Assembly (NCBI GenBank): GCA_937891825.1
Contig: CALAHN010000086.1
Location: 1-45,480 of the forward strand
Length of the DNA: 45,480 nt
Origin: an uncultured Alphaproteobacteria bacterium
GTDB taxonomy: Bacteria; Pseudomonadota; Alphaproteobacteria; Bin95
Direction of reading: 5' to 3'
The notes under the pieces are model-generated. The model ran no database searches and was not told the DNA's origin. It worked only from the letters and a program-made list of their open reading frames with translations. Below are positions 35,142 to 44,953 of this stretch, one piece after another. Every line of letters begins with the position of its first letter. Position 1 is the first letter of the stretch. The position numbers and the translations under genes were made by a program.

Positions 35142-36518
35142 TCAGGTTGGCAGCGTCAGCGCGAATTCTGCGCCGTCGGGGCCGGACCGCGCAAGGACGA
35201 TGCGGCCGCCATGGGACGCGACGATCTCCGCCGCGATCGCGAGTCCGAGGCCGCTGCCATCGGTTTTAGCGCTGCTGGAGAAGGGTTGGAAGAGCCGGGG
35301 CTCAAGCGCGGCCGGAATGCCGGGGCCGTTATCCGCGACGACGATGCGCAGGCCGTCCGGCTGGAGCGTCGCGCTGACCGAAACAACGTCGGCGCCTGCT
35401 TCATAAGCGTTCCGGGCAAGGTTTTCGATGGCGCGGCCAAGCTGGGCGCGATCGACCGCTGCGAACAATTGCTCGGGCGCATGGTTCTCGAAGGTCACGC
35501 CGGCGCGCCCGCCGGCCGATGCGACGGCGGCCTCGCCCGCGTCGTCCAGCAGCGCGCGGATGTCCTGGCGGGCCTTGCGCACCTTCGCCTCGCCGGTCCG
35601 GGCATAGCGCACCACGTCCCGGCAAAGTGCTACGGCGCGGTCGATGGCGCGGAGCAGGGTCGGCGCCATCTGCCGCACCTTGGGATCGCCCGAATCGAGC
35701 AAGCTGTCGGAGACCAGTTGCGCCGAGGACAGGATGTTGCGGAGGTCGTGATTGATCTTGGCGACGGCTTCGCCCAGGGCCGCCAGCCGGGCTTTCTGCG
35801 CGAGCGCCTGGCGGAGGTCGCGCTGCATCGCCGCCAGTTCCCGCTCCGCCACGCCGATCTCATCGAGCCGGCCGGACGGTCGGACGCCGCGCGTCGGGTC
35901 TTCCGGCGCAGCGCGAAACGCGATGATCGCGTCGGTCAGCCGGCCCATCGGCTGGACCATCAGCCAGCGCAGGCTGAGAAACACAAGGCCGGCCGTGATC
36001 GCTGAAATCACCAGCGACAATTGCAGAATCCGCCGGGAATAGTCGATCAGCGCCATGCGCATCGGCGCTTCGGGGATGATGACCGTCACCAGCACGGAGG
36101 GATCCTTCGGCGACCGTCCGGCGACGCGCAGGATCGTGTCCTTGGGGCTGAGGAAGGTCTTGAAGGCGTTCATGATCATCGCGACCGGGCTTTCGCGCTC
36201 CAGGTCGATGTCGATGTCCGGCTCGGGCGGCATGGCGCCGCCGAGCATCCGCGTCGTCAACGGCCCGAGCCGGATGTCGACGGCGTAGGCCCCGACATGG
36301 CGCAGCAATTGCGCCTCGAGCGCGGCGTCGACCTTGCCGGTCGGCGTCGCCTCCAGCGCCAGTCCCGCCAGGTGGGCGGTCGCAAGGCGCTCTTGCAGAT
36401 AGACCGTCCGGAAGCGTCCGGCGGACGGCGCAAAGATCAGCACCTCCGCCAACATCACGAAGGCGATCGTCAGGATCAGCAGGCGCGCTGACATGCTGGA
36501 CAGATGGGCGCGGATCAT
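35142..36518 (-). CDS. Orphan membrane sensor histidine kinase
   Basis: 458 residues. Transmembrane helices at about 11-30 and 166-186 frame a periplasmic sensor domain of about 135 residues. A HAMP-like linker (188-240, VQPMGRLTDAI) is followed by a dimerisation/phosphoacceptor helix with His257 in AKINHDLRNILSS, and an ATP-binding domain with N box NLARNAYEAG, G1 DNGPGIP, F box LFQPFSSS and G2 GSGLGLAIA. All catalytic motifs are intact. No response-regulator gene is adjacent on either side, so its partner is elsewhere. An alternative start at Met9 is possible. Confidence 0.93.
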   Translation of the reverse strand: MIRAHLSSMSARLLILTIAFVMLAEVLIFAPSAGRFRTVYLQERLATAHLAGLALEATPTGKVDAALEAQLLRHVGAYAVDIRLGPLTTRMLGGAMPPEPDIDIDLERESPVAMIMNAFKTFLSPKDTILRVAGRSPKDPSVLVTVIIPEAPMRMALIDYSRRILQLSLVISAITAGLVFLSLRWLMVQPMGRLTDAIIAFRAAPEDPTRGVRPSGRLDEIGVAERELAAMQRDLRQALAQKARLAALGEAVAKINHDLRNILSSAQLVSDSLLDSGDPKVRQMAPTLLRAIDRAVALCRDVVRYARTGEAKVRKARQDIRALLDDAGEAAVASAGGRAGVTFENHAPEQLFAAVDRAQLGRAIENLARNAYEAGADVVSVSATLQPDGLRIVVADNGPGIPAALEPRLFQPFSSSAKTDGSGLGLAIAAEIVASHGGRIVLARSGPDGAEFALTLPT

Positions 36519-36554
36519 GGCCGGCAGGGTCGTCGGTTTTCAGGCGCGATGCAA

Positions 36555-37322
36555 TCAAACGTCGGACGAATTCCGCCGCTTCAGGTATTTCCACGCCGTC
36601 GGCGCCAATGCCAGCAGCGCCAGGAGCGCGAGGGGCAACAGCACCTCTGGCTGGAAGATCACGCCGAGATCGGGCGTCCCGCCGGCCGCGAAGATGGCGT
36701 CGAGGCCGGCGCCGACGCTGGCGTAGACAAACGTGCCGGGGACGATCCCGATCGCCGTCGCCGCGACATAGGCGTTCAAGGGCGCCCCGGCGAGCGCCGG
36801 GGCCACGTTGACGACGACGAACGGAAAGATCGGCGCAAGTCTGAGCGCCAGGATATAGGAGAAGGCGTCCTGCCGGAATTTGTCGCCCATCCTGGCGACG
36901 GTCGCGCCCATGCGGGCCTTGAAATAATCCGCGAAGGCGGTGCGGGCGGCGATGAACAGCACGGTCGCGCCGATCGTCGCGCCGACGACCGTCAAGCTGC
37001 CGCCGATCCAGGTTCCGAAGACGAAGCCGCCTGCCAGGGTCAACAGGGCGCCGACCGGCAGCGACAGGGCGATGACGACGATATAGGCGAGAGTATAGAG
37101 CGCCGCCGCCGGCAGCGGATGTGCGCCTGTCCAGGCTTGCAGCGCATCGCGGTTGTCGCCGAGCCGCTCCAGGCTGACGTATTCGCCGCCGCCGAAAGCG
37201 AAGAACGCCGCCGCGCCGGCCGCCAGGACCGCGATCGGAAGGAGCCGCTTCCAGGCGGGCTGCGCCGTCGCATCGGCTGTCGAAGGTTCGGCGCCAGGCA
37301 TTTTCCGGTCCAGTTTCGTCAT
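36555..37322 (-). CDS. TVP38/TMEM64 (VTT-domain) membrane protein
   Basis: 255 residues with a cytoplasmic N-terminus, a first transmembrane helix at about 28-44, and a VTT (SNARE-associated) core: LSLPVGALLTLAGGFVFGTWIGG, re-entrant-like segments, then the signature FSYILALRLAPIFPFVVVNVAPALAG and a C-terminal helix pair. Related DedA/VTT proteins act as phospholipid scramblases or undecaprenyl-phosphate translocases. The start is divergent from rpmH. Substrate is not inferable. Confidence 0.9.
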   Translation of the reverse strand: MTKLDRKMPGAEPSTADATAQPAWKRLLPIAVLAAGAAAFFAFGGGEYVSLERLGDNRDALQAWTGAHPLPAAALYTLAYIVVIALSLPVGALLTLAGGFVFGTWIGGSLTVVGATIGATVLFIAARTAFADYFKARMGATVARMGDKFRQDAFSYILALRLAPIFPFVVVNVAPALAGAPLNAYVAATAIGIVPGTFVYASVGAGLDAIFAAGGTPDLGVIFQPEVLLPLALLALLALAPTAWKYLKRRNSSDV

Positions 37323-37417
37323 TGCAATTCAGCCAGCCTCGTGCATCTTGGGCGCGTCGGGACGCATGGCCAGTCAGATGTTCGTGAACCGCCCCAGTGT
37401 GCGCCGTTCCGCAATCA

Positions 37418-37447
37418 TTGACCCGGCGGCGGAAAATCGACTATAAG
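37418..37447 (+). promoter_or_regulatory. Promoter of the rpmH operon
   Basis: TTGACC (37418-37423), an 18-bp spacer, and TATAAG (37442-37447), a strong housekeeping-type match. It predicts a leader of about 75 bases before the rpmH GTG start. Confidence 0.65.
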
Positions 37448-37529
37448 CCTCGCTTCGTTATAGCGCCTTGAATTCTGCGTGATCGGCCGGTATGCTCGGC
37501 CGTTGCACGTCTTGCCGGAGCATTTTGCC

Positions 37530-37664
37530 GTGAAGCGCACTTACCAGCCGAGCGTCCTCGTTCGCAAACGCCGCCATGGGTTCCGCTCGCGGATGGCCAC
37601 GGTCGGCGGCCGCCGCGTCCTGTCGAGCCGTCGCGCCAAAGGCCGGAAGCGCGTTTCCGCGTAG
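37530..37664 (+). CDS. rpmH: 50S ribosomal protein L34
   Basis: 44 residues starting at GTG: the protein reads [20 protein letters not shown], then [24 protein letters not shown], a complete and highly basic L34. GGAG lies nine bases upstream. It is the first gene of the rpmH-rnpA-yidD-yidC-engB-argB unit and is four bases from rnpA. Confidence 0.98.
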   Translation: MKRTYQPSVLVRKRRHGFRSRMATVGGRRVLSSRRAKGRKRVSA

Positions 37665-37668
37665 GCTG

Positions 37669-38046
37669 ATGACCGCGGGCGGGACGATCGGCCGGCTGAA
37701 ACAGCGCCAGGAATTCCTGGCGGCGGCGCGTGGCCGCAAGGCTGGCGGCGCCAGCCTCGGCTTGCAGGGTCTTCGTCGCCCGGACGGCGCCGAGCCATCG
37801 GCGTCAGCGGTGCGGCTTGGCTTTACCTGTTCCAAGAAGGTCGGCAATGCGGTCGCGCGCAATCGCGCCCGCCGCCGATTGAAGGCTGCTGCCTGCGAAG
37901 TGGCGCCTGCGCTTGGGCTGAGCGGCTGCGACTATGTGCTGATCGGACGGACGCTGACGATCGACTATCCGTTCGACGCCTTGAAGCGCGATCTCGGCCG
38001 CGCCTTCGTAGAGGTCAACGGCAAGCTTGCGGGGCGCGGGCGATGA
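37669..38046 (+). CDS. rnpA: Ribonuclease P protein component
   Basis: 125 residues from the ATG at 37669. The family signature is [24 protein letters not shown] (RNR motif in [11 protein letters not shown]). It begins [21 protein letters not shown] and ends with [22 protein letters not shown]. It binds the catalytic RNase P RNA in tRNA 5' processing. Position directly after rpmH is conserved in bacteria; a frame extension upstream overlaps rpmH and is rejected. Confidence 0.96.
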   Translation: MTAGGTIGRLKQRQEFLAAARGRKAGGASLGLQGLRRPDGAEPSASAVRLGFTCSKKVGNAVARNRARRRLKAAACEVAPALGLSGCDYVLIGRTLTIDYPFDALKRDLGRAFVEVNGKLAGRGR

Positions 38047-38285
38047 AGCGCGTCCTGCATGGACTAGTCCTGGCGCCGGTCTATGTCTATCGCTACTGCA
38101 TTTCGCCGTTCACGCCCGGCTCCTGCCGGTTCCAGCCGACATGCTCCGCCTATGCCGTGGCCGCGGTGCGGCGTCACGGCGTCTGGCGCGGCGGATGGCT
38201 GTCTCTGCGGCGTTTGGCGCGGTGCCATCCGTGGGGCGGCGCTGGCTACGATCCCATTCCGGACTTGAAGCATCCGCCCGCTTAG
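38043..38285 (+). CDS. yidD: Membrane protein insertion efficiency factor YidD
   Basis: 80 residues: [29 protein letters not shown] contains the invariant Cys-rich core (given as [17 protein letters not shown]), followed by [12 protein letters not shown]. It is an inner-membrane-associated helper of YidC-dependent insertion. Start overlaps the rnpA stop as ATGA. Confidence 0.97.
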   Translation: MKRVLHGLVLAPVYVYRYCISPFTPGSCRFQPTCSAYAVAAVRRHGVWRGGWLSLRRLARCHPWGGAGYDPIPDLKHPPA

Positions 38286-38354
38286 TCCAAACCTTCTCTT
38301 CCCTGCGGGCGCCGTCCGCCTGACCCCTATCAACCAACCGGGATTTTTCGTGCG

Positions 38355-40142
38355 ATGGAGCAACGCAACCTCATTTTGGCGATGGCGTTGTCGATCGGCG
38401 TGCTGCTCGGCTGGAATTTTCTGTTCCCGCCGCCGGCGCCGCCCGTCAGGACCGCGACAGAGACTGCTGCGGGCGCGACCCCGGGGCAGACCGATGGCGC
38501 GTCCGACGTCGCGCTTCCGTCCGCCGCCGGCGCCGGGTCGGTCGCCGGCGCCGCGCCGGCCGCGGGCGGAATCGCCGCGGTCCTGAAGGACCGGGTGACG
38601 GCGCTCGGCGAAAGCCCGCGCATCCACATCGAAAGCCCGCGCATCTCCGGCTCGATCGCGCTGACAGGCGGCCGGTTCGACGATCTGACGCTCTCCACAT
38701 ATCGCCAGTTCAACCGTGCGGACAGCCCGCCCGTGACCTTGCTCTCGCCGAGCTCCGGGCCTGATGGCTACTTCGCGGAATTCGGCTGGATCGGCGAGCA
38801 GCCGGGCGCCGCCCCCGGCGCCGACGCCGCATGGCAGACGACCGCCAAGGCCCTGACCCCCGGCGACAGCATCCTCCTGACATGGACCGGCGAAACCGGC
38901 CTTGTGTTCGAGCGCAAGGTCAGTCTGGACGACGGCTATATGTTCACGATCGAGGACAGCGTGCGCAACGGCGGCGACCGGCCCCAGACCCTGCGCCCCT
39001 ATGGCCTGGTGTCGCGCACCGGCCTGCCGAAGGTCAGCCAGTTGTTCGTGCTGCATGAAGGCCCGCTCGGCGTGTTGGGCGGCAGCTTGAAGGAACTCAA
39101 CTACGACGACCTGATGGACGACGGCGCCAAGGGCGTCGTCGAAGAGCCGACCACGGGCGGCTGGCTCGGCATCACCGATGTCTATTGGCTGGCGGCGATC
39201 ATTCCCGACCCGACAGCGCCGGTGAAAGCGCGCTTCCTGCATCATGCGTCCGGCGGCGCGGATCGCTTCCAGACCGACTATGCGACTGAGGCCGGCGTCG
39301 TCGTTCCGCCCGGCCAGTCGGCCAGCTTCATGCACCGCTTCTTCGGCGGCGCCAAGGAAGTGAACCTGCTCGATCGGTATGAGGAGGAACTGGGCGTCCA
39401 GCGCTTCGATCTCGCGATCGATTTCGGCTGGTTCTATTTCCTGACGAAGCCGTTCTTCAAGGCGCTTGCCTGGCTCTATGGCCATATCGGCAATATGGGC
39501 CTGGCGATCATGGCGTTGACGATCGGGATCAAGATCCTGTTCTTCCCGCTCGCCAACAAGTCCTACAAGTCCATGGGGCAGATGAAGGCGCTGCAGCCGG
39601 AAATGCTGAAGCTGCGCGAGCGCTATGCCGATGACCGGCAGAAGCTCAATCAGGAGATGATGGCGCTCTACAAGACCAAGAAGGTCAATCCGGCGGCAGG
39701 CTGTCTGCCGATCCTGATCCAGATTCCGGTGTTCTTCTCGCTCTATAAAGTGCTGATCGTCACCATCGAAATGCGGCATGCGCCGTTCTTCGGCTGGATC
39801 ACCGACCTGTCCGCGCCGGATCCGACGAACGTCTTCAACCTGTTCGGCCTGCTGCCCTTCCAGCCGCCGTCATTCCTGCATCTGGGCGCCTGGGCCCTGG
39901 CGATGGGCTTGACGATGTTCCTGCAGCAACGCCTGAACCCGCAGCCGACGGACCCGGTCCAGGCGAAGATTTTCGCGCTAATGCCGATCGTCTTCACCTT
40001 CCTGCTGGCGAATTTCGCGGCCGGGCTCGTGATCTATTGGACTTGGAACAACTTCCTTTCGATCTGCCAGCAGGCGCTCATCATGAAGCGCCAGGGCGTG
40101 CCGATCGGACGGGGCGCGCAGAAGCGGGCGGAGAAGGTCTGA
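38355..40142 (+). CDS. yidC: Membrane protein insertase YidC
   Basis: 595 residues, the Gram-negative five-helix form. First helix near residues 5-22 (LILAMALSIGVLLGWNFLFP), an Ala/Pro-rich linker, a large periplasmic beta-super-sandwich domain (about 75-345), and the conserved insertase core from FFKALAWLYGHIGNMGLAIM through LANKSYKSMGQMKALQPEML and PAAGCLPILIQIPVFFSLYKVL to LVIYWTWNNFLSICQQ. It inserts membrane proteins alone or with SecYEG. The ribosome-binding site is weak; 69 bp follow yidD. Confidence 0.98.
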   Translation: MEQRNLILAMALSIGVLLGWNFLFPPPAPPVRTATETAAGATPGQTDGASDVALPSAAGAGSVAGAAPAAGGIAAVLKDRVTALGESPRIHIESPRISGSIALTGGRFDDLTLSTYRQFNRADSPPVTLLSPSSGPDGYFAEFGWIGEQPGAAPGADAAWQTTAKALTPGDSILLTWTGETGLVFERKVSLDDGYMFTIEDSVRNGGDRPQTLRPYGLVSRTGLPKVSQLFVLHEGPLGVLGGSLKELNYDDLMDDGAKGVVEEPTTGGWLGITDVYWLAAIIPDPTAPVKARFLHHASGGADRFQTDYATEAGVVVPPGQSASFMHRFFGGAKEVNLLDRYEEELGVQRFDLAIDFGWFYFLTKPFFKALAWLYGHIGNMGLAIMALTIGIKILFFPLANKSYKSMGQMKALQPEMLKLRERYADDRQKLNQEMMALYKTKKVNPAAGCLPILIQIPVFFSLYKVLIVTIEMRHAPFFGWITDLSAPDPTNVFNLFGLLPFQPPSFLHLGAWALAMGLTMFLQQRLNPQPTDPVQAKIFALMPIVFTFLLANFAAGLVIYWTWNNFLSICQQALIMKRQGVPIGRGAQKRAEKV

Positions 40143-40148
40143 GGCGCA

Positions 40149-40817
40149 ATGCCCGAGTTTCCGGACGACCCCAAGGCGCTGACGGCCGCCGAGCTTGAAG
40201 CGGGCCGGAAGCTGTTCCAGGCTGAAGCGACGTTTCTGTGGGAATCGAAGGCGCTGGACAATCTGCCAGCGCCGACCTTGCCGGAGATCGCTTTCGCTGG
40301 CCGGTCCAATGTCGGCAAGTCAAGCTTGATCAACGCCTTGCTTGGCCGCAAGGATCTGGCGCGCGCATCGAACACGCCGGGCCGCACCCAAAGCCTGGTG
40401 TTCTTCGATCTGGGCGGGCGGCTGCGCGTCGTCGACCTGCCGGGCTATGGCTATGCCAAAGTCTCCCGGAGCAAGGTGCGGGACTGGACCAAACTGACCC
40501 GGGATTTCCTGCGCGGCCGCTCGAAACTGGCGCGGCTGTGCCTGCTGGTCGACGGGCGCCACGGCTTCAAGCCCGGCGATCTGGAGATGATGTCGCTTTT
40601 GGACGATGCGGCGTTATCCTATCAAATCGTCCTGACCAAGCGGGACAAGATAACGGCGGCGGAAGCGGACCGCGTGCTGGCGGAAACCGAACGGGCGGCG
40701 GCGAAGCGCCGGGCAGCTCATCCGGTGGTGTTGATGACGAGCGCGGCCAAGGGCGACGGCATGGCCGAGTTGCGCGCCCATCTGGCGGCGTTTGCGACTG
40801 ATGTTGGGGGAGCCTGA
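40149..40817 (+). CDS. engB: Ribosome biogenesis GTPase EngB (YihA/YsxC)
   Basis: 222 residues. G1 [13 protein letters not shown]2 region [10 protein letters not shown]3 [11 protein letters not shown]4 TKRD and a G5-like MTSAAKGDG are all present. It assists 50S subunit assembly. Six bases after yidC, and its stop shares a base with the argB start (TGATG at 40815-40819), so it is translationally coupled to argB. Confidence 0.97.
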   Translation: MPEFPDDPKALTAAELEAGRKLFQAEATFLWESKALDNLPAPTLPEIAFAGRSNVGKSSLINALLGRKDLARASNTPGRTQSLVFFDLGGRLRVVDLPGYGYAKVSRSKVRDWTKLTRDFLRGRSKLARLCLLVDGRHGFKPGDLEMMSLLDDAALSYQIVLTKRDKITAAEADRVLAETERAAAKRRAAHPVVLMTSAAKGDGMAELRAHLAAFATDVGGA

Positions 40818-41713
40818 TGAGCGAAATGGAAATCGATCGGACCGTCCGGGCGAGCGTGCTGTCTGAGGCGCTGCCCTATATGCGCCGCTATGCCGGCGTT
40901 CCCGTCGTGATCAAGTATGGCGGCCATGCCATGGGCGATGAAGCGCTGGCGGATGAGTTCGCCCGCGATGTCGTGCTGTTGAAGCAGATCGGCGCCTTTC
41001 CGATCATCGTGCATGGCGGCGGCCCGCAGATCGGCGCCATGCTGAAGCGGCTTGCGATCAAGAGCGATTTCGTCGATGGCCTCCGGGTTACCGACAAGGC
41101 GACCGTCGAGGTGGTCGAGATGGTGCTCGCCGGCGCCATCAACAAGGGCATCGTCGCCGCGATCAACCGCGCCGGCGGCACCGCCATCGGCCTGTCCGGC
41201 AAGGATGCGAACCTGATCCGCGCCAAGAAGCTCGCCCACACGGCCCGTCAGACCGATTCGAACGTCGAGAAGGTGATGGACCTGGGCTTTGTCGGCGACC
41301 CGGAACGGGTGAACGGCGAAATCCTGATGCAATTGACCGCGACCGGCGTGATCCCGGTGATCGCGCCCATCGGCTTCGACAGCGCCGGCGCCACCTATAA
41401 CATCAACGCCGATACCGCCGCGGGCGCGGTCGCCGCCGCCGTCAAGGCGAAGCGTCTCCTGATGCTGACCGACGTCGCGGGCGTGCTCGACGGCGATGGC
41501 AAGCGTCTGGCGGACATTTCCGCGGACACCGCCCGGCGGATGATCCGCGACGGCGTCATCAAGGGCGGCATGATCCCGAAGATCGAGACCTGCCTGGACG
41601 CCGTCGACGCGGGCGTCGAAGCGGCGGTCATCCTGGATGGCCGCGTCACCCACGCGATCCTGCTGGAAATCTTCAGCGAACAGGGCGACGGCACGCTGAT
41701 CCGCTCCGCCTGA
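40817..41713 (+). CDS. argB: Acetylglutamate kinase
   Basis: 298 residues of the amino-acid kinase family. [10 protein letters not shown] binds phosphate, [15 protein letters not shown] and [22 protein letters not shown] bind N-acetylglutamate, and [15 protein letters not shown] and [21 protein letters not shown] complete the site. The N-terminal extension [11 protein letters not shown] is typical of arginine-inhibited, hexameric enzymes. It catalyses the second step of arginine synthesis. Last gene of the rpmH unit; five bases separate it from the convergent GNAT gene. Confidence 0.98.
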   Translation: MSEMEIDRTVRASVLSEALPYMRRYAGVPVVIKYGGHAMGDEALADEFARDVVLLKQIGAFPIIVHGGGPQIGAMLKRLAIKSDFVDGLRVTDKATVEVVEMVLAGAINKGIVAAINRAGGTAIGLSGKDANLIRAKKLAHTARQTDSNVEKVMDLGFVGDPERVNGEILMQLTATGVIPVIAPIGFDSAGATYNINADTAAGAVAAAVKAKRLLMLTDVAGVLDGDGKRLADISADTARRMIRDGVIKGGMIPKIETCLDAVDAGVEAAVILDGRVTHAILLEIFSEQGDGTLIRSA

Positions 41714-41718
41714 TCGCT

Positions 41719-42171
41719 CTATAGCGCCAGCTTGTAGCCGGCGTGGCTCGCCTTGAAGCCCAGCCGCTCATAGAAGCGGTGAGCATCGGGGCGGGAGATA
41801 TCCGTGGTCAGTTGCACAAGGCCGCAGCCCCGGGCGCGACAGGCCTCGATCGCCCATTCGAACATGGCTTGCCCAGCCCCGGCGTTCCTGGCGCGTTCGG
41901 CGATCCGGACCGCCTCGATCTGCCCGCGCCACATGCCAAGCCGCGAGAGGCCGGGCAGGAACGTGAGCTGCAACGTGCCGACGACGGCGCCGTCCGCTTC
42001 CGCGACCGCGAGCAACTGGTTCGGGTCGGCGGCGATCGCGGCGAAAGCCGCGACATAGCGTCGGTCGGGCGGCATCGCCGGGTTCTCCCGGCCCGCGCCC
42101 AAGGGGTCGTCCGCCAGCAGTGTCACGATGGCGGGCAGGTCGGCCTCGGTCGCTTGCCGGAAGATCATCAT
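41719..42171 (-). CDS. GNAT-family N-acetyltransferase
   Basis: 150 residues: N-terminal FRQATEADLPAIVTLLADD, the acetyl-CoA motif A region IEAVRIAERARNAGAGQAMFEWAI (variant R/Q-x-x-G-x-G/A as RNAGAGQ), CGLVQLTTDISRPDAHRFYERLGFKASHAGYKLAL (ends shown). The substrate is unknown. It lies 17 bp downstream of the SDR gene and is probably co-transcribed with it. Confidence 0.9.
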   Translation of the reverse strand: MMIFRQATEADLPAIVTLLADDPLGAGRENPAMPPDRRYVAAFAAIAADPNQLLAVAEADGAVVGTLQLTFLPGLSRLGMWRGQIEAVRIAERARNAGAGQAMFEWAIEACRARGCGLVQLTTDISRPDAHRFYERLGFKASHAGYKLAL

Positions 42172-42188
42172 CGGTCTCCGCCTTCGAT

Positions 42189-42992
42189 CTATTGCGCCGT
42201 CAACCCGCCATCGACGACGAGCCCGGCGCCGGTCATGAAACCGGCGTCATCGCTTGCGAGGAAGCAGATGCCGTTCGCGATATCCTCCGCCCGACCGAGG
42301 CGGCCGATCGGGTGCGATGCGAGCGCGACGGCGCGGGCGCCTTCGACATCGTTGCTGCGGCGCTGCTGGGCGCGGGCGACAAAGGTCTGCTCGCCCATAT
42401 CGGTTTCGATCACGCCCGGATGGATGGAATTGCAGCGGATGCGGTAGCCCTTGCGCGCCAGATTGAGCGCGGTCGACTTGGTGAAGGTCGTAACCCCGCC
42501 CTTGGTCATCGAATAGAGCGGATCGAGCTGCGACCCGACGAGGCCCGCGATCGACGAGGTATTGACGATGACGCTGCCATGCCGGGAGCTTTCGCCCGCC
42601 GCGCGGAGCGCGGGGATCGCGATCCGGGTGCCGAGGAAGACGCCGGTCAGGTTGACGGCGACGAGCTTCTGCCAGTCCTCCAGGGTCGCTTCCTCGATGT
42701 CGCGGCCGATGAAGACGCCGGCATTGTTGATCAGGATATCGAGCTTGCCGAAATTGCCGGTCGCAGCCGCCACGGCGTCCGCCCATGAGGCTTCGGCGGT
42801 CACGTCGAGGCGCACTGCCGCCGCCCGGCCGCCGGCGGCCTTGATGCCGGCGACGGTCTCTGCCGCCGCATCTTCCAGAATATCGCCGATCACGACCGCG
42901 GCGCCGGCCTCCGCCATCAGCCTCGCCGTCGCCGCGCCGATGCCCCGCGCGCCGCCGGAGAGCAGCGCGACCTTTCCGTCCAATCGATTCAT
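42189..42992 (-). CDS. Short-chain dehydrogenase/reductase (SDR)
   Basis: 267 residues of the classical SDR type. Cofactor motif GGARGIGAATA, NNAG in LINNAGVF, catalytic Ser in VNTSSIAG, and YxxxK in PLYSMTKGG. HPGVIETDMG and MTGAGLVVDGG are also typical. An acidic residue (IGDI) after beta-2 suggests NAD preference. Substrate unknown. Probably in an operon with the TPP enzyme 22 bp upstream. Confidence 0.92.
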   Translation of the reverse strand: MNRLDGKVALLSGGARGIGAATARLMAEAGAAVVIGDILEDAAAETVAGIKAAGGRAAAVRLDVTAEASWADAVAAATGNFGKLDILINNAGVFIGRDIEEATLEDWQKLVAVNLTGVFLGTRIAIPALRAAGESSRHGSVIVNTSSIAGLVGSQLDPLYSMTKGGVTTFTKSTALNLARKGYRIRCNSIHPGVIETDMGEQTFVARAQQRRSNDVEGARAVALASHPIGRLGRAEDIANGICFLASDDAGFMTGAGLVVDGGLTAQ

Positions 42993-43014
42993 GGGAGTTT
43001 CCTTTTTCCTGGGA

Positions 43015-44766
43015 TCAGGCGATCCGGTCGCCTTTCTTGATTTGCGCCGTGCGGTTATCGACGGCGGGCAGCATTTTCGCGGGGTCGCGGGTGACGACGA
43101 TATCGATCACCGTCGGCCGGTCCTTCTCCGCCATGCCCTGGCGCATGGCGTCCGCCAGGGTTTCCGGGTCCTCGACGCGGATGCCGTGGCAGCCAAGCGC
43201 CTCGGCGGCGTTGGCGTAGTTCACTTCCTCAAGGTCGCTTGACTGGTAGCGCCCGCCATACATCGCGTGCTGCAGCGCCTTCACATAGCCCGAGGCCGCG
43301 TTGTTCACGACCATCATGGTCAGGCCGAGCTTCAGGCGGCGCGCTGTCTCCAACTCGCCGAGCGTCATGTTGAAGCCGCCGTCGCCGGTCAGGGCGAAGA
43401 CCGGCCGGTCCTTGCCCGCCGCGATCTGCGCCCCGATCGCGCCCGGCAGGCCGTAGCCGATGGAGGCGAAGCCCCGATCCGGCACATAGGTCCGGCCGGC
43501 TTGCTTGGTGTCGAACAGCAGGCCGGTCCAATGGCCGGCGAAGCCGCCGTCGGCGACCAGAATGCCGTCGGCCGGCAGGACGTTCATCAACTCGCGGATG
43601 ACGCGGCCCATATTGATCGGCCGTTCCGTCGCGCCGTAGCGCGGTTCGGCGCCCTCGATCCAGGCGGTCATTTTGGTCTGGACTTCCTGGCCGTACTGGG
43701 CGCGGGCGGCGCGGCGGGCGCTTGCGCCGTCCGTCAGCGCGTCCGCCAGATCGGCGAGGCCTTCGCCCGCGTCGCCGACAAGCGCGACCGTCGGCGGCGT
43801 CGTCCGGCCGATTTCCTCCGGCCAGACTTCCAGATGGATCAGCGGCTTGCCGCCAAGCGGCAGGGAGAAGCGCTTGGTCGCGATCTCGCCTAGCTTGCAG
43901 CCGACGACCAGCAGACAGTCGGCTTGGCCGATCAGGTCGTTGGCGATCCGGTCATAGCGCCCGAAGAGGCCCGCCGACAGCGGATGCACGCAGGCGATGC
44001 CGCCCTTGCCGCTCATGGTGTGGGCGACCGGGATGCCTTCCTGCTCGACCAGGCGCAAAAGCGGCGCGTAAGCATTCGAGAGATGGATGCCGCCGCCGAC
44101 CAGGATCATCGGCCGCTTGGCGCCGCGCAGGAACTCGGCCGCCTGTAAGGTTGCGGCCCGGCCTGGACGGGAGGTCCTGGATGGGATGCTCAAGGTCGCT
44201 TCGTCGAAATAGAAGTCGCTTGCCTCATAATCGAATTCGCCGTGGGCGATATCTTCCGGGACATCCAGAATGACCGGGCCAGGGCGGCCGGACGTCGCCA
44301 CCGCGAAGGCGCGGCGCACCAGCTCCGGCACGCGCTCGCCGACCTCGACGCGGATCACGTCCTTGACGCAGGGCGCCAGGATTTCCAGTTGGCGCGCTTC
44401 CTGGGTCATGTTCTTCCAGGCGTGCTGGCGGTTCGCATCGCCGACGATGGCGACCAGCGGCACGCCGGCGTTCAGACTTTCGACCAGCGCCGTCGTCAGG
44501 TTGGTCGCGCCCGGCCCGAGCGTCGCATCGACGACGCCGACGCGCCGGGTGACGCGCGACCAGGCGTCGGCGGCGAACGCGCCGCAGCGTTCGTCGTTGA
44601 TCAGCGTATGCTGCAGGCCAAGCTCGCGCACGGCGTCATAGAACGGCAGCAACTGGAAGCCGCCCATGCCGAACATCGGCGCGCCGCCGGCCAGCTTCAG
44701 CATTTCAGCGAGCGCGCGGCCCCCCAGCATGCGGCGGACGGGATCGTTGCGAAAGGCGTCGGTCAT
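43015..44766 (-). CDS. Three-domain TPP-dependent enzyme (acetolactate synthase-like)
   Basis: 583 residues from the ATG at 44766 (MTDAFRNDP), with GAGGA upstream; a longer frame to 44877 is not conserved. The Pyr domain has the activating Glu in INDERCGAFAADAWSR and TLGPGATNL; a central domain has MILVGGGIHLSNA; the PP domain has GDGGFNMTLGELETARRLKL with the magnesium-binding motif and VVNNAASGYVKA. It belongs with acetolactate synthase, glyoxylate carboligase, oxalyl-CoA decarboxylase and benzoylformate decarboxylase relatives; which reaction it runs cannot be decided. First gene of a likely operon with SDR and GNAT. Confidence 0.88.
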   Translation of the reverse strand: MTDAFRNDPVRRMLGGRALAEMLKLAGGAPMFGMGGFQLLPFYDAVRELGLQHTLINDERCGAFAADAWSRVTRRVGVVDATLGPGATNLTTALVESLNAGVPLVAIVGDANRQHAWKNMTQEARQLEILAPCVKDVIRVEVGERVPELVRRAFAVATSGRPGPVILDVPEDIAHGEFDYEASDFYFDEATLSIPSRTSRPGRAATLQAAEFLRGAKRPMILVGGGIHLSNAYAPLLRLVEQEGIPVAHTMSGKGGIACVHPLSAGLFGRYDRIANDLIGQADCLLVVGCKLGEIATKRFSLPLGGKPLIHLEVWPEEIGRTTPPTVALVGDAGEGLADLADALTDGASARRAARAQYGQEVQTKMTAWIEGAEPRYGATERPINMGRVIRELMNVLPADGILVADGGFAGHWTGLLFDTKQAGRTYVPDRGFASIGYGLPGAIGAQIAAGKDRPVFALTGDGGFNMTLGELETARRLKLGLTMMVVNNAASGYVKALQHAMYGGRYQSSDLEEVNYANAAEALGCHGIRVEDPETLADAMRQGMAEKDRPTVIDIVVTRDPAKMLPAVDNRTAQIKKGDRIA

Positions 44767-44953
44767 GGCGGCGGCGGTCCTCGAGCAATGGCGTTTCGGG
44801 TCGGCGAAAGCGTCGCACGGGGCCGGGGCGCGAGGCAACTGGCCGCAGCCGCCGGCATGCGGTCGCCGTGCTGTCATTCATGAACCGACACCTCGCATTT
44901 CAGGCGCGGCAGGATCAGACTGGCGCGGCAAGTATCGGAGGACCCGGCGGGCC

